Assembly (NCBI RefSeq): GCF_002834295.1
Contig: NZ_PISP01000003.1
Location: forward strand, 62,001 to 126,000
Origin: Rhodohalobacter barkolensis
GTDB taxonomy: Bacteria > Bacteroidota > Rhodothermia > Balneolales > Balneolaceae
DNA length: 64,000 bases
Direction: 5' to 3'
Position numbers and translations under genes: made by a program. Shown here piece after piece: positions 52,656 through 62,193 of the stretch; the first letter of the stretch is position 1, and each line of letters starts with the position of its first letter. A model generated the notes under the pieces. It was not told the DNA's origin, did no database searches, and saw only the letters and a list, made by a program, of their open reading frames with translations.

Positions 52656-53984
52656 TTAACTTCGATTCACAAAATGGGTGTTCCCTTTTACGCTTTCGTG
52701 AATAGCCGCTTTTGCTACCGTATCGGGTCCGTAGCAGTTATTCAGGCAGTCGGCCGCACGGGTCAGTCCCCTCAAATCGTTATCTTCCTGAAAAAATAGC
52801 TCGCCCTGTTCCGTCTGCTGCATTTCGATGGTGTGCAGACCAATTCCCCTGATTTTGATATTTCTCTCCAGTGCACTGTTCACAATTCGCATCGCCTCAG
52901 TCAGGCATGCGTCCAGTACGTAGTCGTCCAGATTGGTAAATCCCGCTGTGGTAAAGGTAAAAGAGTGCCCTTCCCAATGCGCCTCTTGGTAACGAATATG
53001 ACACCCCCAACGCCTTGCTTTTCGCTGATATCCGCGCATTCGGTAGCAGACCTTCCGTACGGCTTTTACAATCTCCCCTTTCACTTCAATGGGATTGTCT
53101 GTCCAGTCCGAAAACGTGTGCATGTAGCTTACTTCATCCGGAATATGAACCTCATCGATCAGCACCCGCGCCTTGTCACGTCCGGCTACCGTTTCCCAGA
53201 AGAGCTGTCCCTGCATCTCACCAAAAAGTTTCTGAAACGGACCTTTCCCCTGCTTGATGGCATCCCCGATGGTGTGAATATTGTACTTCTTCAGGTGTTC
53301 GTATCGCCTCCGCCCTATACCCCACACCTCATCAATCGGGAGCGGGTAGATATATTGGGCGGCATCATCCGGTGTGAGAATCAGAGAAAGCCCTTTTGGC
53401 TTCTGCAGATCTGACGCCAGTTTTGAATAGGTTTTACTGGTTGCAATGCCCACCGAACAGACAAGCCCAAGCCTCCGATAAATTTCCTCTTTCAGTTTCC
53501 GGGCATACGCCTCCAGTTGCGAGCGAGCCTTTCTGAGCAGAAATGTGATGTCCATGAAGTACTCATCCATCGAGTATTTCTCCACTTCCGGTGAGTAGGA
53601 GTCGAGAATCGATTTCAGTTGTCGGCTGATCGCTTTGTACTTATCATAGTCGATCTGTTTAAACACCAGGTATGGACAAATTTGTGACGCCTCAAACGCG
53701 CTCATGGCAGTTTTCACCCCCAGGGCACGCGCCTCGTAGCTGGCCGTTGCCACAATACCACGTGCCACGCCGTTCGGTTTTCTCCATCCTCCCATCGCTA
53801 CCGGTAACCCGTACAGGTTGTAGGCCTGCTGTTCAACCTGAGCATAAAAACAGTTCATATCCAGATGCAGATATAATCTCTTTTTACGGGAAATGTGCTG
53901 ATGCTCTTTCGCTACCGTGCTGTATAGCGTTATGCGATGCACATCCTGTTCCAGATCATAATCGGTATACTCTTTCGGGTCCAT
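52656..53984 (-). CDS. dinB: Y-family DNA polymerase IV
   Basis: 442 residues. A ~38-residue N-terminal extension precedes the catalytic core: LHLDMNCFYAQVEQQ (first Asp), VATASYEARALGVKTAMS, KYSMDEYFMDIT (second acidic pair), GIATSKTYSKLASDLQKP, and the helix-hairpin-helix thumb IDEVWGIGRRRYEHLKKY. It copies damaged templates at the cost of fidelity. Divergent from the SRAP gene with a shared 145-nt promoter region. No obvious C-terminal clamp-binding QxSLF-type motif is seen. Confidence 0.94.
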   Translation of the reverse strand: MDPKEYTDYDLEQDVHRITLYSTVAKEHQHISRKKRLYLHLDMNCFYAQVEQQAYNLYGLPVAMGGWRKPNGVARGIVATASYEARALGVKTAMSAFEASQICPYLVFKQIDYDKYKAISRQLKSILDSYSPEVEKYSMDEYFMDITFLLRKARSQLEAYARKLKEEIYRRLGLVCSVGIATSKTYSKLASDLQKPKGLSLILTPDDAAQYIYPLPIDEVWGIGRRRYEHLKKYNIHTIGDAIKQGKGPFQKLFGEMQGQLFWETVAGRDKARVLIDEVHIPDEVSYMHTFSDWTDNPIEVKGEIVKAVRKVCYRMRGYQRKARRWGCHIRYQEAHWEGHSFTFTTAGFTNLDDYVLDACLTEAMRIVNSALERNIKIRGIGLHTIEMQQTEQGELFFQEDNDLRGLTRAADCLNNCYGPDTVAKAAIHESVKGNTHFVNRS

Positions 53985-54007
53985 ACCACAGTATAAAAAG
54001 TTTATTT

Positions 54008-54026
54008 ACATATTTCATACATATAT
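54008..54026. promoter_or_regulatory. Operator-like site 1 in the dinB/SRAP divergent promoter
   Basis: ACATATTTCATACATATAT. It agrees at 17 of 19 positions with the reverse complement of 54837-54855 (ACATATATCACACATATAT) before the small gene at 54891. A damage-response repressor is the natural candidate, but LexA is not proven. Confidence 0.5.
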
Positions 54027-54128
54027 TTTGTAATTGTCATTCCGCAATGATCAAGACTAAACGAGACACCAAAATTCTCCCTACCTTTACCGTTCAATAA
54101 ACCCCGACTGACATATAAATGACTGACT

Positions 54129-54818
54129 ATGTGCGGACGCTATGTTTTAAAAATCACCTTGCAGGAGCTCCAACAGAAATATGGGGCAACTCCCGAAGGA
54201 ATATTTACCATTGAAGAGAATTACAATGTTGCTCCAAGCCTGCATATGCCGGTCATTGTTCAGCAGGGAGACCAGCGAAAGATTGACAAGTATCGCTGGG
54301 GACTGATTCCATTCTGGGCAAAAGAGATCAACTCGGGCTACTCGATGATCAATGCCAGGGCGGAATCGCTTGAACAAAAGAAGTCTTACGCTTCCCCCTT
54401 CAAATCAAAACGATGTGTGATACCGGCCAATGGTTTTTATGAATGGAAGAAAGCCGGCGGAGAAAAAATCCCTCATTACATTACTCAAAAACGGTCGGAG
54501 TTGATAAACTTTGCCGGGCTCTATGAGGAGTGGAAACCACAGAAAGAGGGCGAGGCTCCCATCAAAAGTTTCACCATTATCACAACCGATGCCAACAAAC
54601 CCATTTCTGAACTTCACGACCGGATGCCGGCCATGCTGCTGGATGAAGAACTGGATATCTGGCTCGACCCGGAAAACAAGGATACAGACTCCCTCAAAGA
54701 TCTGCTGCGTCCATGGCCAAATGATGACATCTCTTTCTATCGGGTAGGCAAAGAGGTGAACAGCGCCAGAAATTCAGGCAAGCAACTCATCAACCCCTAC
54801 CGGGATCTTTTCTCATAA
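54129..54818 (+). CDS. SRAP-family (YedK/HMCES) DNA-protein crosslink enzyme
   Basis: 229 residues starting MCGRYV, with Cys2 as the residue that crosslinks to abasic DNA after Met removal. Other active-site blocks: PSLHMPVIV, RWGLIPFWAKE, MINARAESLEQK, RCVIPANGFYEWKK and LHDRMPAML. It shields abasic sites in single-stranded DNA. Divergently paired with dinB, the classic SOS context that gave the family its name. Confidence 0.96.
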   Translation: MCGRYVLKITLQELQQKYGATPEGIFTIEENYNVAPSLHMPVIVQQGDQRKIDKYRWGLIPFWAKEINSGYSMINARAESLEQKKSYASPFKSKRCVIPANGFYEWKKAGGEKIPHYITQKRSELINFAGLYEEWKPQKEGEAPIKSFTIITTDANKPISELHDRMPAMLLDEELDIWLDPENKDTDSLKDLLRPWPNDDISFYRVGKEVNSARNSGKQLINPYRDLFS

Positions 54819-54836
54819 AGTTCTGCATACATATTG

Positions 54837-54855
54837 ATATATGTGTGATATATGT
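54837..54855. promoter_or_regulatory. Operator-like site 2 upstream of the small gene at 54891
   Basis: On the plus strand ATATATGTGTGATATATGT; the reverse complement matches site 1 at 17 of 19 positions. It overlaps the palindrome ACATAT-tgat-ATATGT (54829-54844), 36 nt before the start codon. Confidence 0.5.
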
Positions 54856-54890
54856 TTAAACTGTTTCTCCATAATATTAGAGGAAGCAGT

Positions 54891-55181
54891 ATGAGCAAAA
54901 AAGAGAAATATCCGCCCATTAACGTACTTAATGTCATGCGGGGATTCCGCACCCCCGATCTGCCTCACGCAGTTACGCCCTACCGGTTTGAACTTCGCAA
55001 CGGAGAGAAGCACCGCATTAAACAAATCCGGCAAACGCATCGCGAAAGGGTCGGCAAAGCTTACCACTACCACTATGTAGTTTTGACCAAAAAGGAGCGA
55101 TATTTTCACCTCGTTTTTGATTCCGGTACCATGATCTGGCGCGTAGTACAGGAGGTGGACAGTGAACTGTTTTTTGGATAA
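54891..55181 (+). CDS. Small protein of unknown function, likely co-regulated with dinB/SRAP
   Basis: 96 residues from ATG 54891, preceded by a good Shine-Dalgarno (AGAGGAAG); the frame opens at 54852 but that start lies in the operator-like site. The N-terminus is basic (SKKEKYPPINVLN), followed by an Arg/His-rich stretch (HRIKQIRQTHRERVGKAYHYHY) and a beta-rich end (YFHLVFDSGTMIWRVVQEVD). I do not recognise a family. Basic composition suits nucleic-acid binding. It is intact and probably translated. Confidence 0.7.
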   Translation: MSKKEKYPPINVLNVMRGFRTPDLPHAVTPYRFELRNGEKHRIKQIRQTHRERVGKAYHYHYVVLTKKERYFHLVFDSGTMIWRVVQEVDSELFFG

Positions 55182-55204
55182 AACCGAAGATTTGCGCCAA
55201 AAGA

Positions 55205-55236
55205 AAAGCCTCAACCCAGAATCGGATTGAGGCTTT
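55205..55236. terminator. Bidirectional terminator between the small gene and groEL
   Basis: AAAGCCTCAA pairs with TTGAGGCTTT (55205-55214/55227-55236). On the minus strand it is followed by TTTTCTTTT, so it best serves groEL; it also lies 24 nt past the plus-strand gene. Confidence 0.8.
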
Positions 55237-55279
55237 AAAATCAAACTGAATAGTCAGTCTGGGTTTTATGGGGGTGGAA

Positions 55280-56947
55280 TTACATCATTCCTCCCATGCC
55301 GCCCATTCCTCCCATTCCGCCCGGCATACCACCTGGCATTCCGCCATCGTCGTCATCATCATTCTTTGATGGTTTGTCGACGACTACAGCTTCGGTTGTC
55401 AGCATCAAGCCGGCAACTGAGGCAGCATTTTCAAGTGCGGTTCGGGTTACTTTCGTTGGGTCGATAACACCCGCTTTGATCAGATCTTCGTATACTTCGG
55501 TACGAGCGTTGTAACCGAAAGCGTCTTTTCCTTCAAGCACTTTCTGTACAACGATGGATCCTTCAACACCGGCGTTGTTTGCAATAGCTCTCAATGGAGC
55601 TTCAAGCGCACGCTTAATGATGTTGAATCCAACTTCCTGATCGCCGTTTTCAGCTTTCAGTTTATCGAAAACTTTCAACGTTCTCAGGAATGCCACACCA
55701 CCGCCGGGAACAATTCCCTCTTCTACGGCAGCACGTGTTGCGTGCAGGGCATCTTCAACGCGAGCTTTCTTCTCTTTCATTTCAACTTCAGAAGCAGCTC
55801 CGATGTAAAGTACTGCAACTCCGCCGCTTAGTTTGGCAAGACGCTCTTGCAGCTTCTCACGGTCGTAGTCAGAAGTTGTGTTCTCGATCTGAGATTTAAT
55901 CTGATTGATACGTGCTTTAATGTCATCAGACTTGCCATTACCGCCAACGAGAGTTGTATCGTCTTTAGTAATGTTTAGTCGATCTGCTGTACCGAGGAAG
56001 TCGAGAGTCGCATTTTCAAGCTTGTAACCGCGCTCTTCGCTGATTACGGTACCGCCGGTCAGAATTGCGATATCTTCGAGCATTGCTTTTCTTCTGTCGC
56101 CAAAGCCCGGAGCTTTTACAGCTGCAATCTTCAATGATCCGCGCAGTTTGTTCACAACCAGAGTAGCCAGTGCTTCGCCTTCAATATCTTCGGCGATAAT
56201 CAGCAGCGGCTTGTTGGTTTGAATCACTTTCTCAAGGATTGGAAGCAGGTCCTTCATCGCAGAGATCTTCTTGTCGAAAATCAGGATGTAAGGATCTTCC
56301 ATTTCAGTGGTCATATTCTCACTGTTGGTCACAAAGTATGGAGAGAGGTATCCTCTGTCGAACTGCATACCTTCTACAGTTTCGAGGTAGGTTTCAGTAC
56401 CTTTTGCCTCTTCAACGGTAATCACACCATCTTTACCAACTTTCTCCATAGCATCGGCAATGTTATTACCGATCTCTTCGTCGCCGTTTGCAGAAATGGT
56501 TCCAACCTGACGGATACTGTCGAGACTGTCGCCAACAGGTTTGCTCAGAGCCTTCAGCTCTTTTACAACCGCATCAACCGCAGTTTCAATACCACGCTTC
56601 AGTTCCATTGGGTTTGCACCGGCAGTAACGTTTTTCAGACCGGTTTGAATAATGGACTGAGCCAATACGGTAGCCGTTGTTGTACCGTCACCCGCATTGT
56701 CATTTGTTTTAGACGCAACTTCACGTACCATCTGTGCGCCCATATTTTCAACCTTATCAGAGAGTTCAATCTCTTTAGCTACGGTTACACCATCTTTGGT
56801 TACGGTTGGTGCTCCGAAAGATTTCTCAATAACTACATTTCTTCCGCGAGGGCCCAATGTAACTTTAACTGCGTTCGCAAGCTTATCCACGCCGCGTTTT
56901 AGTGCGTCGCGTGCTTCCGCATCGTAATGAACTAGTTTTGCTGACAT
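55280..56947 (-). CDS. groL: Chaperonin GroEL
   Basis: 555 residues. [21 protein letters not shown] at the start, [30 protein letters not shown] (by its ends), the ATP loop [13 protein letters not shown] and the flexible tail [21 protein letters not shown]. With GroES it folds proteins in the cytoplasm. groES lies 51 nt upstream in the same operon. Confidence 0.98.
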   Translation of the reverse strand: MSAKLVHYDAEARDALKRGVDKLANAVKVTLGPRGRNVVIEKSFGAPTVTKDGVTVAKEIELSDKVENMGAQMVREVASKTNDNAGDGTTTATVLAQSIIQTGLKNVTAGANPMELKRGIETAVDAVVKELKALSKPVGDSLDSIRQVGTISANGDEEIGNNIADAMEKVGKDGVITVEEAKGTETYLETVEGMQFDRGYLSPYFVTNSENMTTEMEDPYILIFDKKISAMKDLLPILEKVIQTNKPLLIIAEDIEGEALATLVVNKLRGSLKIAAVKAPGFGDRRKAMLEDIAILTGGTVISEERGYKLENATLDFLGTADRLNITKDDTTLVGGNGKSDDIKARINQIKSQIENTTSDYDREKLQERLAKLSGGVAVLYIGAASEVEMKEKKARVEDALHATRAAVEEGIVPGGGVAFLRTLKVFDKLKAENGDQEVGFNIIKRALEAPLRAIANNAGVEGSIVVQKVLEGKDAFGYNARTEVYEDLIKAGVIDPTKVTRTALENAASVAGLMLTTEAVVVDKPSKNDDDDDGGMPGGMPGGMGGMGGMGGMM

Positions 56948-56998
56948 AATTTTAAATTGTTTTGTTAGTGTTTATTAAATCGTTTTTGACAAATGCTG

Positions 56999-57286
56999 TT
57001 AGGATACAATACCGAGAATGTCTGATTCTCTCATAATCAGATACTCTTCACCATCAAGAGTAACTTCGGTTCCGGAATACTTTCCGTAGAGGACTTCATC
57101 TCCTTTCTTAACAGACATGTCGATCTTGTTCCCGTTTTCAACTTTTCCGGGACCTGCCTCAACCACGGTTCCCCGTTGTGGTTTCTCTTTTGCAGTGTCA
57201 GGGATGATAATTCCGGAGCTGGTTTTTTCTTCAGCTTCGATCGGGCGAACAAGCACTCGATCGCTTAATGGTTTTATACTAGCCAT
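56999..57286 (-). CDS. groES: Co-chaperonin GroES
   Basis: 95 residues: [19 protein letters not shown], the mobile loop [17 protein letters not shown] and [29 protein letters not shown] (by its ends). The start has a strong Shine-Dalgarno (AAGGAG). No CIRCE inverted repeat (TTAGCACTC-N9-GAGTGCTAA) is present upstream; instead TTGGCACTTCTTTGG lies about 115 nt before the start. Confidence 0.98.
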   Translation of the reverse strand: MASIKPLSDRVLVRPIEAEEKTSSGIIIPDTAKEKPQRGTVVEAGPGKVENGNKIDMSVKKGDEVLYGKYSGTEVTLDGEEYLIMRESDILGIVS

Positions 57287-57462
57287 ATTATGACTCCTTA
57301 CTTATTAGGTTTTTGGTTAATCGTTAATTTTTTGTCACGCATAGAATGCGCTTTTTCTTCTGCCTTGATGTCTGCAACATCCGTACCAAAACCAAAGAAG
57401 TGCCAAATGGTATTCGAATTGTTAAAATGAAGGGGTTACATCAGATCAAACAGACATATAAG

Positions 57463-58242
57463 TCATGAAAATGTGCCAAGTTGTTCAAGGCGGGCTGTCA
57501 ACTTTTCATACATGTCGGGCGTCAGTGCTTCGGCTCGTAAGTTAAAGTCGAATTCATCTTCCGGCAACTCCGCATCCAACCGCCTCAGGGCATTGCTCAA
57601 TTTCTTTCTTCTCTGATTGAACGCCATGCGCACAACCGTTTTTAAATTCTTATCCGAACATGTCATATCCGGCCTGTCGAATGTCAATTTTAACACGGCG
57701 CTGTTCACATTTGGCGGCGGTGAAAAAACACCGGGCGGAACATCAAACAAAATCACCGGACTGCTCATCAGCTGAGTCTGAACACTCAATATTCCGTACT
57801 CTTTACTTCGCGGGTCGGCCACAATTCTCTCTGCTACCTCTTTCTGCATCATCAACAGTGCAGATTGAATATGCTTTCTATACTCCAAAACTTTAAATAA
57901 AATCTGACTGGTGATGTAGTACGGAAGATTCCCAACTACATGAACAGGCTTGTCGGCAACTACAAATTCGGACCAATCGCTTTTTAAAATATCCCCATGA
58001 ACAATTTTCAGATTCGGATGCTCTGCCGAAAGATGCTCAACCATTCTCTGATCAATCTCCACGGCCACTACATCATCATACTCTTGCAGTATCAAACCGG
58101 TAATAGCACCTGCTCCCGGACCAATTTCCACAATTCTGTCGCTCTTTTGAGCCGGGATGGAATCCACAATTTTCCGGATCATATTGGGATCCTTCAAAAA
58201 ATGCTGGCCTAAACTTTTTTTTGTTCTGGGATGATTCGCCAT
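57463..58242 (-). CDS. rsmA: 16S rRNA dimethyladenosine transferase
   Basis: 259 residues. KKSLGQHFLKDPNMI, the SAM motif RIVEIGPGAGAITGLIL, and the catalytic VGNLPYYITSQILFKVL define KsgA/RsmA, which dimethylates two adjacent adenines near the 3' end of 16S rRNA. The C-terminal helical domain is intact. Monocistronic. Confidence 0.97.
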   Translation of the reverse strand: MANHPRTKKSLGQHFLKDPNMIRKIVDSIPAQKSDRIVEIGPGAGAITGLILQEYDDVVAVEIDQRMVEHLSAEHPNLKIVHGDILKSDWSEFVVADKPVHVVGNLPYYITSQILFKVLEYRKHIQSALLMMQKEVAERIVADPRSKEYGILSVQTQLMSSPVILFDVPPGVFSPPPNVNSAVLKLTFDRPDMTCSDKNLKTVVRMAFNQRRKKLSNALRRLDAELPEDEFDFNLRAEALTPDMYEKLTARLEQLGTFS

Positions 58243-58374
58243 TCGTTGCGTATTATATCTAAATGAAGATCTGGTTGAATTTGATTAGATTAACTTAAAG
58301 GATTTTTTAAACATTTATGGATGATGTGCAAAATCAATTTATATCATCCGCTCACTTAGTAGATTGCTCTTGTT

Positions 58375-59589
58375 ATGGAACTCAATCCTTTCGACACCGA
58401 ACAGTTAGGTATTCAGACCTTAGAAAAGAGTCTGATGAAGACCAAATCAGCCCGTTCACTGAAAATCGGTCTGCCTAAAGAAACTTCAAATGATGAGCGG
58501 CGAATTTCTCTTACTCCCGGAGGTGTCTCCATTCTTGTGGCAAATGGCCATGAAATTTATGTTGAAAAAAATGCAGGAGCAGATGCACACTTTTCAGATA
58601 ATGAATATGCCGAAGCCGGTGCAGAAATCGCTCATAGCGCAGAAGAACTTTTCAAAAAGTCTGAAATGATCGTAAAGGTGGCACCTCCCACCAAAACTGA
58701 ACTTGGCTGGATGCAGCCAAATCAGATTTTACTGTCAGCCCTTCATCTTGGCCACACTACGCCCGATTTTTTGAATTCACTCATTAAGAAAGGAGTCTGC
58801 GCCATCGGATATGAGTACATTAAAAGCCGCGACAATGAGTTCCCGATTGTTCGGATGATGCACGAAATTACGGGATCAATGGCTGTTCAGATCGCTGCAC
58901 ACTATTTAGAAAATAGCAGCGACGGACAGGGAATTATGTTAGGAGGCATTTCCGGAATTCCGCCGGCAACCGTCGCCATTTTAGGTGCCGGAATTACCGG
59001 AGAGTATGCTGCCCGAACCGCTCTCGGTTACGGAGCACAGGTTTTTGTGATGGATAACGATCTCGCCATGCTTCGCCGTCTCGAAAATTCTTTTGATCGA
59101 CGAATTATTACCGCTACGGCAAATCATCAATATCTCTCCACCGCTTTGGATTTTGCTGATGTAGTAATTGGCGCTGCCATGACAGAAGGTGAACGTGCAC
59201 CCTGCTGGGTGACAGACCCGATGGTTCAATCTATGAAATCGGGCAGTGTAATTGTCGATACCGTTATCGACCAGGGCGGATGCATTTCTACCAGCGTACC
59301 GACTACACACTCCAATCCGGTTTTTAAAAAATATGATGTGGTTCACTACTGTGTTCCCAATATTCCATCCAACGTAGCCCGCACAGCCACGTACGCACTA
59401 AACAACGTAATCGTCCCCTACCTTGTTGATTTGGGAGACGCAGGAGGCATTGAGGAGTGTTTATGGAATAATACAGCTCTTCGGAATGGCGCCTATATTT
59501 ACAAAAAGCACCTGACGAAAAAAGGCCTTGCCGAACAGTTTGAAATGCCGTACCGGGATATCGAAATGCTAATTGCGAGCCAGATTTAA
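58375..59589 (+). CDS. ald: Alanine dehydrogenase
   Basis: 404 residues. LKIGLPKETSNDERRISLTPGGV carries the substrate-binding Lys/Arg, then VEKNAGADAHFSDNEYAEAGAEI, and the NAD motif AILGAGITGEYAARTALGYG. VPNIPSNVARTATYALNN matches the C-terminal family signature. A ~28-residue N-terminal extension precedes the usual start and is typical of Bacteroidota-type members. It interconverts alanine with pyruvate and ammonia. Confidence 0.93.
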   Translation: MELNPFDTEQLGIQTLEKSLMKTKSARSLKIGLPKETSNDERRISLTPGGVSILVANGHEIYVEKNAGADAHFSDNEYAEAGAEIAHSAEELFKKSEMIVKVAPPTKTELGWMQPNQILLSALHLGHTTPDFLNSLIKKGVCAIGYEYIKSRDNEFPIVRMMHEITGSMAVQIAAHYLENSSDGQGIMLGGISGIPPATVAILGAGITGEYAARTALGYGAQVFVMDNDLAMLRRLENSFDRRIITATANHQYLSTALDFADVVIGAAMTEGERAPCWVTDPMVQSMKSGSVIVDTVIDQGGCISTSVPTTHSNPVFKKYDVVHYCVPNIPSNVARTATYALNNVIVPYLVDLGDAGGIEECLWNNTALRNGAYIYKKHLTKKGLAEQFEMPYRDIEMLIASQI

Positions 59590-59595
59590 CTTTCT

Positions 59596-59680
59596 GTAAA
59601 AGTGAAAAGGCAAAAGTAAAAAACTATTTCACACTTTTTTGATATTACACTTTTCACTTTTTCGGTTTGCCTTTTGACGG
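59596..59680. repeat. Imperfect inverted repeat after ald
   Basis: AAAAGTGAAAAG with GGCAAAAG on the left is mirrored by CTTTTCACTTTT and TTTGCCTTTTGAC on the right. It may act as a terminator of ald; the low-complexity words recall the AGTA palindrome at 39919. Confidence 0.5.
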
Positions 59681-59716
59681 ATCACCTTACATATCAAAGA
59701 ATAAACAACTTTCACA

Positions 59717-60085
59717 ATGCCTGCTTCTGAACTGAGCGAAAAAAATTATCGCCGAATTGCATTTATTAACTGGGCGCTCTCCGTTCCTCTTTTACTGATC
59801 TTTGCCTGGCCTTATTATTTCCTGTGCAATTCTATCGGAATCAGTAAAATTATCTCTTATCCGGGTTCTATACTTTTTGCATTACCTTTTATGCTCACCA
59901 TTTTACATGGGCACGTAACCACTGCTATGGGAGCGCTTCATCGGCAACACTACTACAACTGGCTGAAAAGTCACCCCTTTACTTTTGGTGTCCTTTTCCA
60001 TCCGGTTATTGCCAGTACTCGCTTCAGATTAGTACTCTTTCTATTAAGTACGATTCTTTTAGGAATTGGCTATATCGTAATTTAA
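59717..60085 (+). CDS. Small inner-membrane protein of unknown function
   Basis: 122 residues with three or four predicted membrane helices (FINWALSVPLLLIFAWPYYFL, SILFALPFMLTILHGHVT, LFLLSTILLGIGYIVI) and a short polar loop MGALHRQHYYNWLKSHP. No family recognised. It stands between ald and acsA, convergent with the latter. Confidence 0.65.
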   Translation: MPASELSEKNYRRIAFINWALSVPLLLIFAWPYYFLCNSIGISKIISYPGSILFALPFMLTILHGHVTTAMGALHRQHYYNWLKSHPFTFGVLFHPVIASTRFRLVLFLLSTILLGIGYIVI

Positions 60086-60097
60086 TTACAGAAATAA

Positions 60098-60123
60098 ATA
60101 GGGTGAGTGTTTTCTCACCCTAT
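60098..60123. terminator. Hairpin terminator between convergent genes
   Basis: ATAGGGTGAG (60098-60107) pairs perfectly with CTCACCCTAT (60114-60123). It lies 8 nt from the acsA stop; the flanks are A/T-rich rather than pure T, so efficiency is uncertain. Confidence 0.7.
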
Positions 60124-60131
60124 AAATTCTA

Positions 60132-62030
60132 CTAATACGCCTTTCCTTTTTTGATATCCTCAACAACAGCCGGATCGAGAAGTGTGGAAGTATCCCCGAT
60201 ATTTTCCAAATCCTTGGCCGCAATTTTCCTCAGAATTCTTCTCATAATTTTCCCGGATCGTGTCTTGGGTAAACCGGATACAATCTGGACTTTATCAGGT
60301 TTGGCAATTGGGCCGATGATTTTGGTTACCAGATCATGTATTTCGCCCTTAAAGGCTTCGGGATCTTTAGGATCTTTTTCACAAACCATAAATGCAAAAA
60401 TCCCTTGCCCCTTCACGTCATGCGGATATCCAACAATGGCCGCCTCCACAATATTCGGATGCTCATCGATGGCATTTTCAATTTCAGCCGTACCGAGTCG
60501 GTGACCTGATACATTCAATACATCATCCACACGTCCGGTAATACGGTAGTAACCGTCTGCATCCCGCCGGCAGCCATCACCTGTAAAATAGTACCCTTTG
60601 TACGTGCTCATGTACGTTTTTAAGTAGCGCTCATGATCACCCCAGATGGTTCGGGCAATTCCCGGCCAGGGATGTTTGATACATAGATTTCCGTTTACGC
60701 CATTCCCTTCAATCTCTTTGCCGTTTTCATCCATCAATACCGGAGAGATTCCCGGGAGTGGCAGTGTGGCAAAGCCGGGTTTTGTTGGCGTAATCCCGGC
60801 AAGCGGTGAAATGGAAATACCACCCGTTTCCGTTTGCCACCAGGTATCCACAATGGGACAACGTCCTCCGCCAACATGGTCGTTATACCAGTGCCATGCC
60901 TCCTCATTAATCGGTTCTCCAACCGAACCCAACACCTTCAGTGAGCTTAGATCATATTTTTGAACATAGTTTATATCGTAACTCATCAGAGCGCGAATGG
61001 CCGTTGGTGCCGTGTAGAAGTGTGTGACTCTGTACTTTTCAACCACTTCCCAGAATCTGCCCGGATCGGGATAGGTAGGTGTTCCCTCAAAAATTATCCC
61101 TGTTGCGCCATTAAATAGCGGACCATATATAATATAGGAATGCCCTGTAATCCATCCGGCATCTGCTGTACACCAATAGACATCCTCCTCTTCTACCTGG
61201 AACACATTTCTGAAGGTATAGCTTGTGTAAACCATGTAGCCGCCACATGTGTGCAATACTCCCTTTGGTTTACCAGTAGACCCCGATGTGTATAGAATAA
61301 AAAGTGGGTCTTCCGCATCCATTTCAACAGCTTTATGCCGTTTGGATGCGTTCCGAATAAGCATATGCCACCATTCGTCCCGCCCTTCAACCCAACCAAT
61401 TTCTCGGTTGGTTCTCTGGCAAACAATTACATTTTTAACCGTTGGGCAATTCTCGAGTGCTTCATCGGAAATCTCTTTTAGCGGAACGTGCTTATCTCCG
61501 CGACGAAGGCCGTCATTTGTGATCAGCATCTTCGCATCGCAATCCTGGATACGCTCGGCGAGAGACTGTGCCGAAAAACCGGCAAATACAATAGAGTGTA
61601 CCGCCCCGATACGCGCACAGGCCAGTGCAGAAATAATCAATTCGGGCGTCATCGCCATATAAATACAGACTCGATCCCCTTTCTCAATTCCTTTGCTCTC
61701 CAAAACATTGGCAAATCTGCAAACATCTTCATGCAGCTGGCGATAGGTGATCGTCCGGCGAAAACTATCCGGGTGATTCGGTTCAAAAATAAATGCCGTT
61801 TTATGGCCGATGGTGTTCAAATGGCGGTCGAGCATGTTTTCAGTGATATTAAGCTTACCACCCTCAAACCACTTTATGTCCCCATTTTCAAAACCGCCGG
61901 AATGCACTTTATCCCAGCTTTTTCGCCAGTAAAACGTACCGGCCTCGTGCTCCCAAAACTTTTCCCGATCCTTCTCGCTCTGTTCGTAAACCTCTTTGTA
62001 CTCTTCAAATGATTTAATATTCAGCCACAT
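60132..62030 (-). CDS. acsA: Acetate-CoA ligase
   Basis: 632 residues. EHEAGTFYWRKSWDKVHSGG at the N-terminus, the AMP-binding core LFILYTSGSTGKPKGVLHT, WWQTETGGISISPLAG, GDGCRRDADGYYRITGRVDDV and the acetylation-site lysine in LPKTRSGKIMRRILR. It activates acetate to acetyl-CoA through acetyl-AMP. Single gene. Confidence 0.97.
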   Translation of the reverse strand: MWLNIKSFEEYKEVYEQSEKDREKFWEHEAGTFYWRKSWDKVHSGGFENGDIKWFEGGKLNITENMLDRHLNTIGHKTAFIFEPNHPDSFRRTITYRQLHEDVCRFANVLESKGIEKGDRVCIYMAMTPELIISALACARIGAVHSIVFAGFSAQSLAERIQDCDAKMLITNDGLRRGDKHVPLKEISDEALENCPTVKNVIVCQRTNREIGWVEGRDEWWHMLIRNASKRHKAVEMDAEDPLFILYTSGSTGKPKGVLHTCGGYMVYTSYTFRNVFQVEEEDVYWCTADAGWITGHSYIIYGPLFNGATGIIFEGTPTYPDPGRFWEVVEKYRVTHFYTAPTAIRALMSYDINYVQKYDLSSLKVLGSVGEPINEEAWHWYNDHVGGGRCPIVDTWWQTETGGISISPLAGITPTKPGFATLPLPGISPVLMDENGKEIEGNGVNGNLCIKHPWPGIARTIWGDHERYLKTYMSTYKGYYFTGDGCRRDADGYYRITGRVDDVLNVSGHRLGTAEIENAIDEHPNIVEAAIVGYPHDVKGQGIFAFMVCEKDPKDPEAFKGEIHDLVTKIIGPIAKPDKVQIVSGLPKTRSGKIMRRILRKIAAKDLENIGDTSTLLDPAVVEDIKKGKAY

Positions 62031-62193
62031 GAGTCAACCTGTTTAATTTGATGTTAAATCGAAGCGCTTTCATGTTGTCGTTTTTTCAGACCATTTTCAA
62101 GGAGATTTTCAACATTTTGCCTAATAAGTAAAGGAACGGCGGGAAAGCAGTAATAATTACCATTACCTGATTTGCATCGATTTATTCACAAAA

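Noticed and set aside
56219-56902. Long plus-strand open frame opposite groEL
   Set aside because: Shadow frame of a highly conserved gene; no start signal or domain.
57287-57462. CIRCE element upstream of groES
   Set aside because: No TTAGCACTC-N9-GAGTGCTAA match on either strand. A short GCGCAT-tc-TATGCG repeat is present but is not CIRCE.
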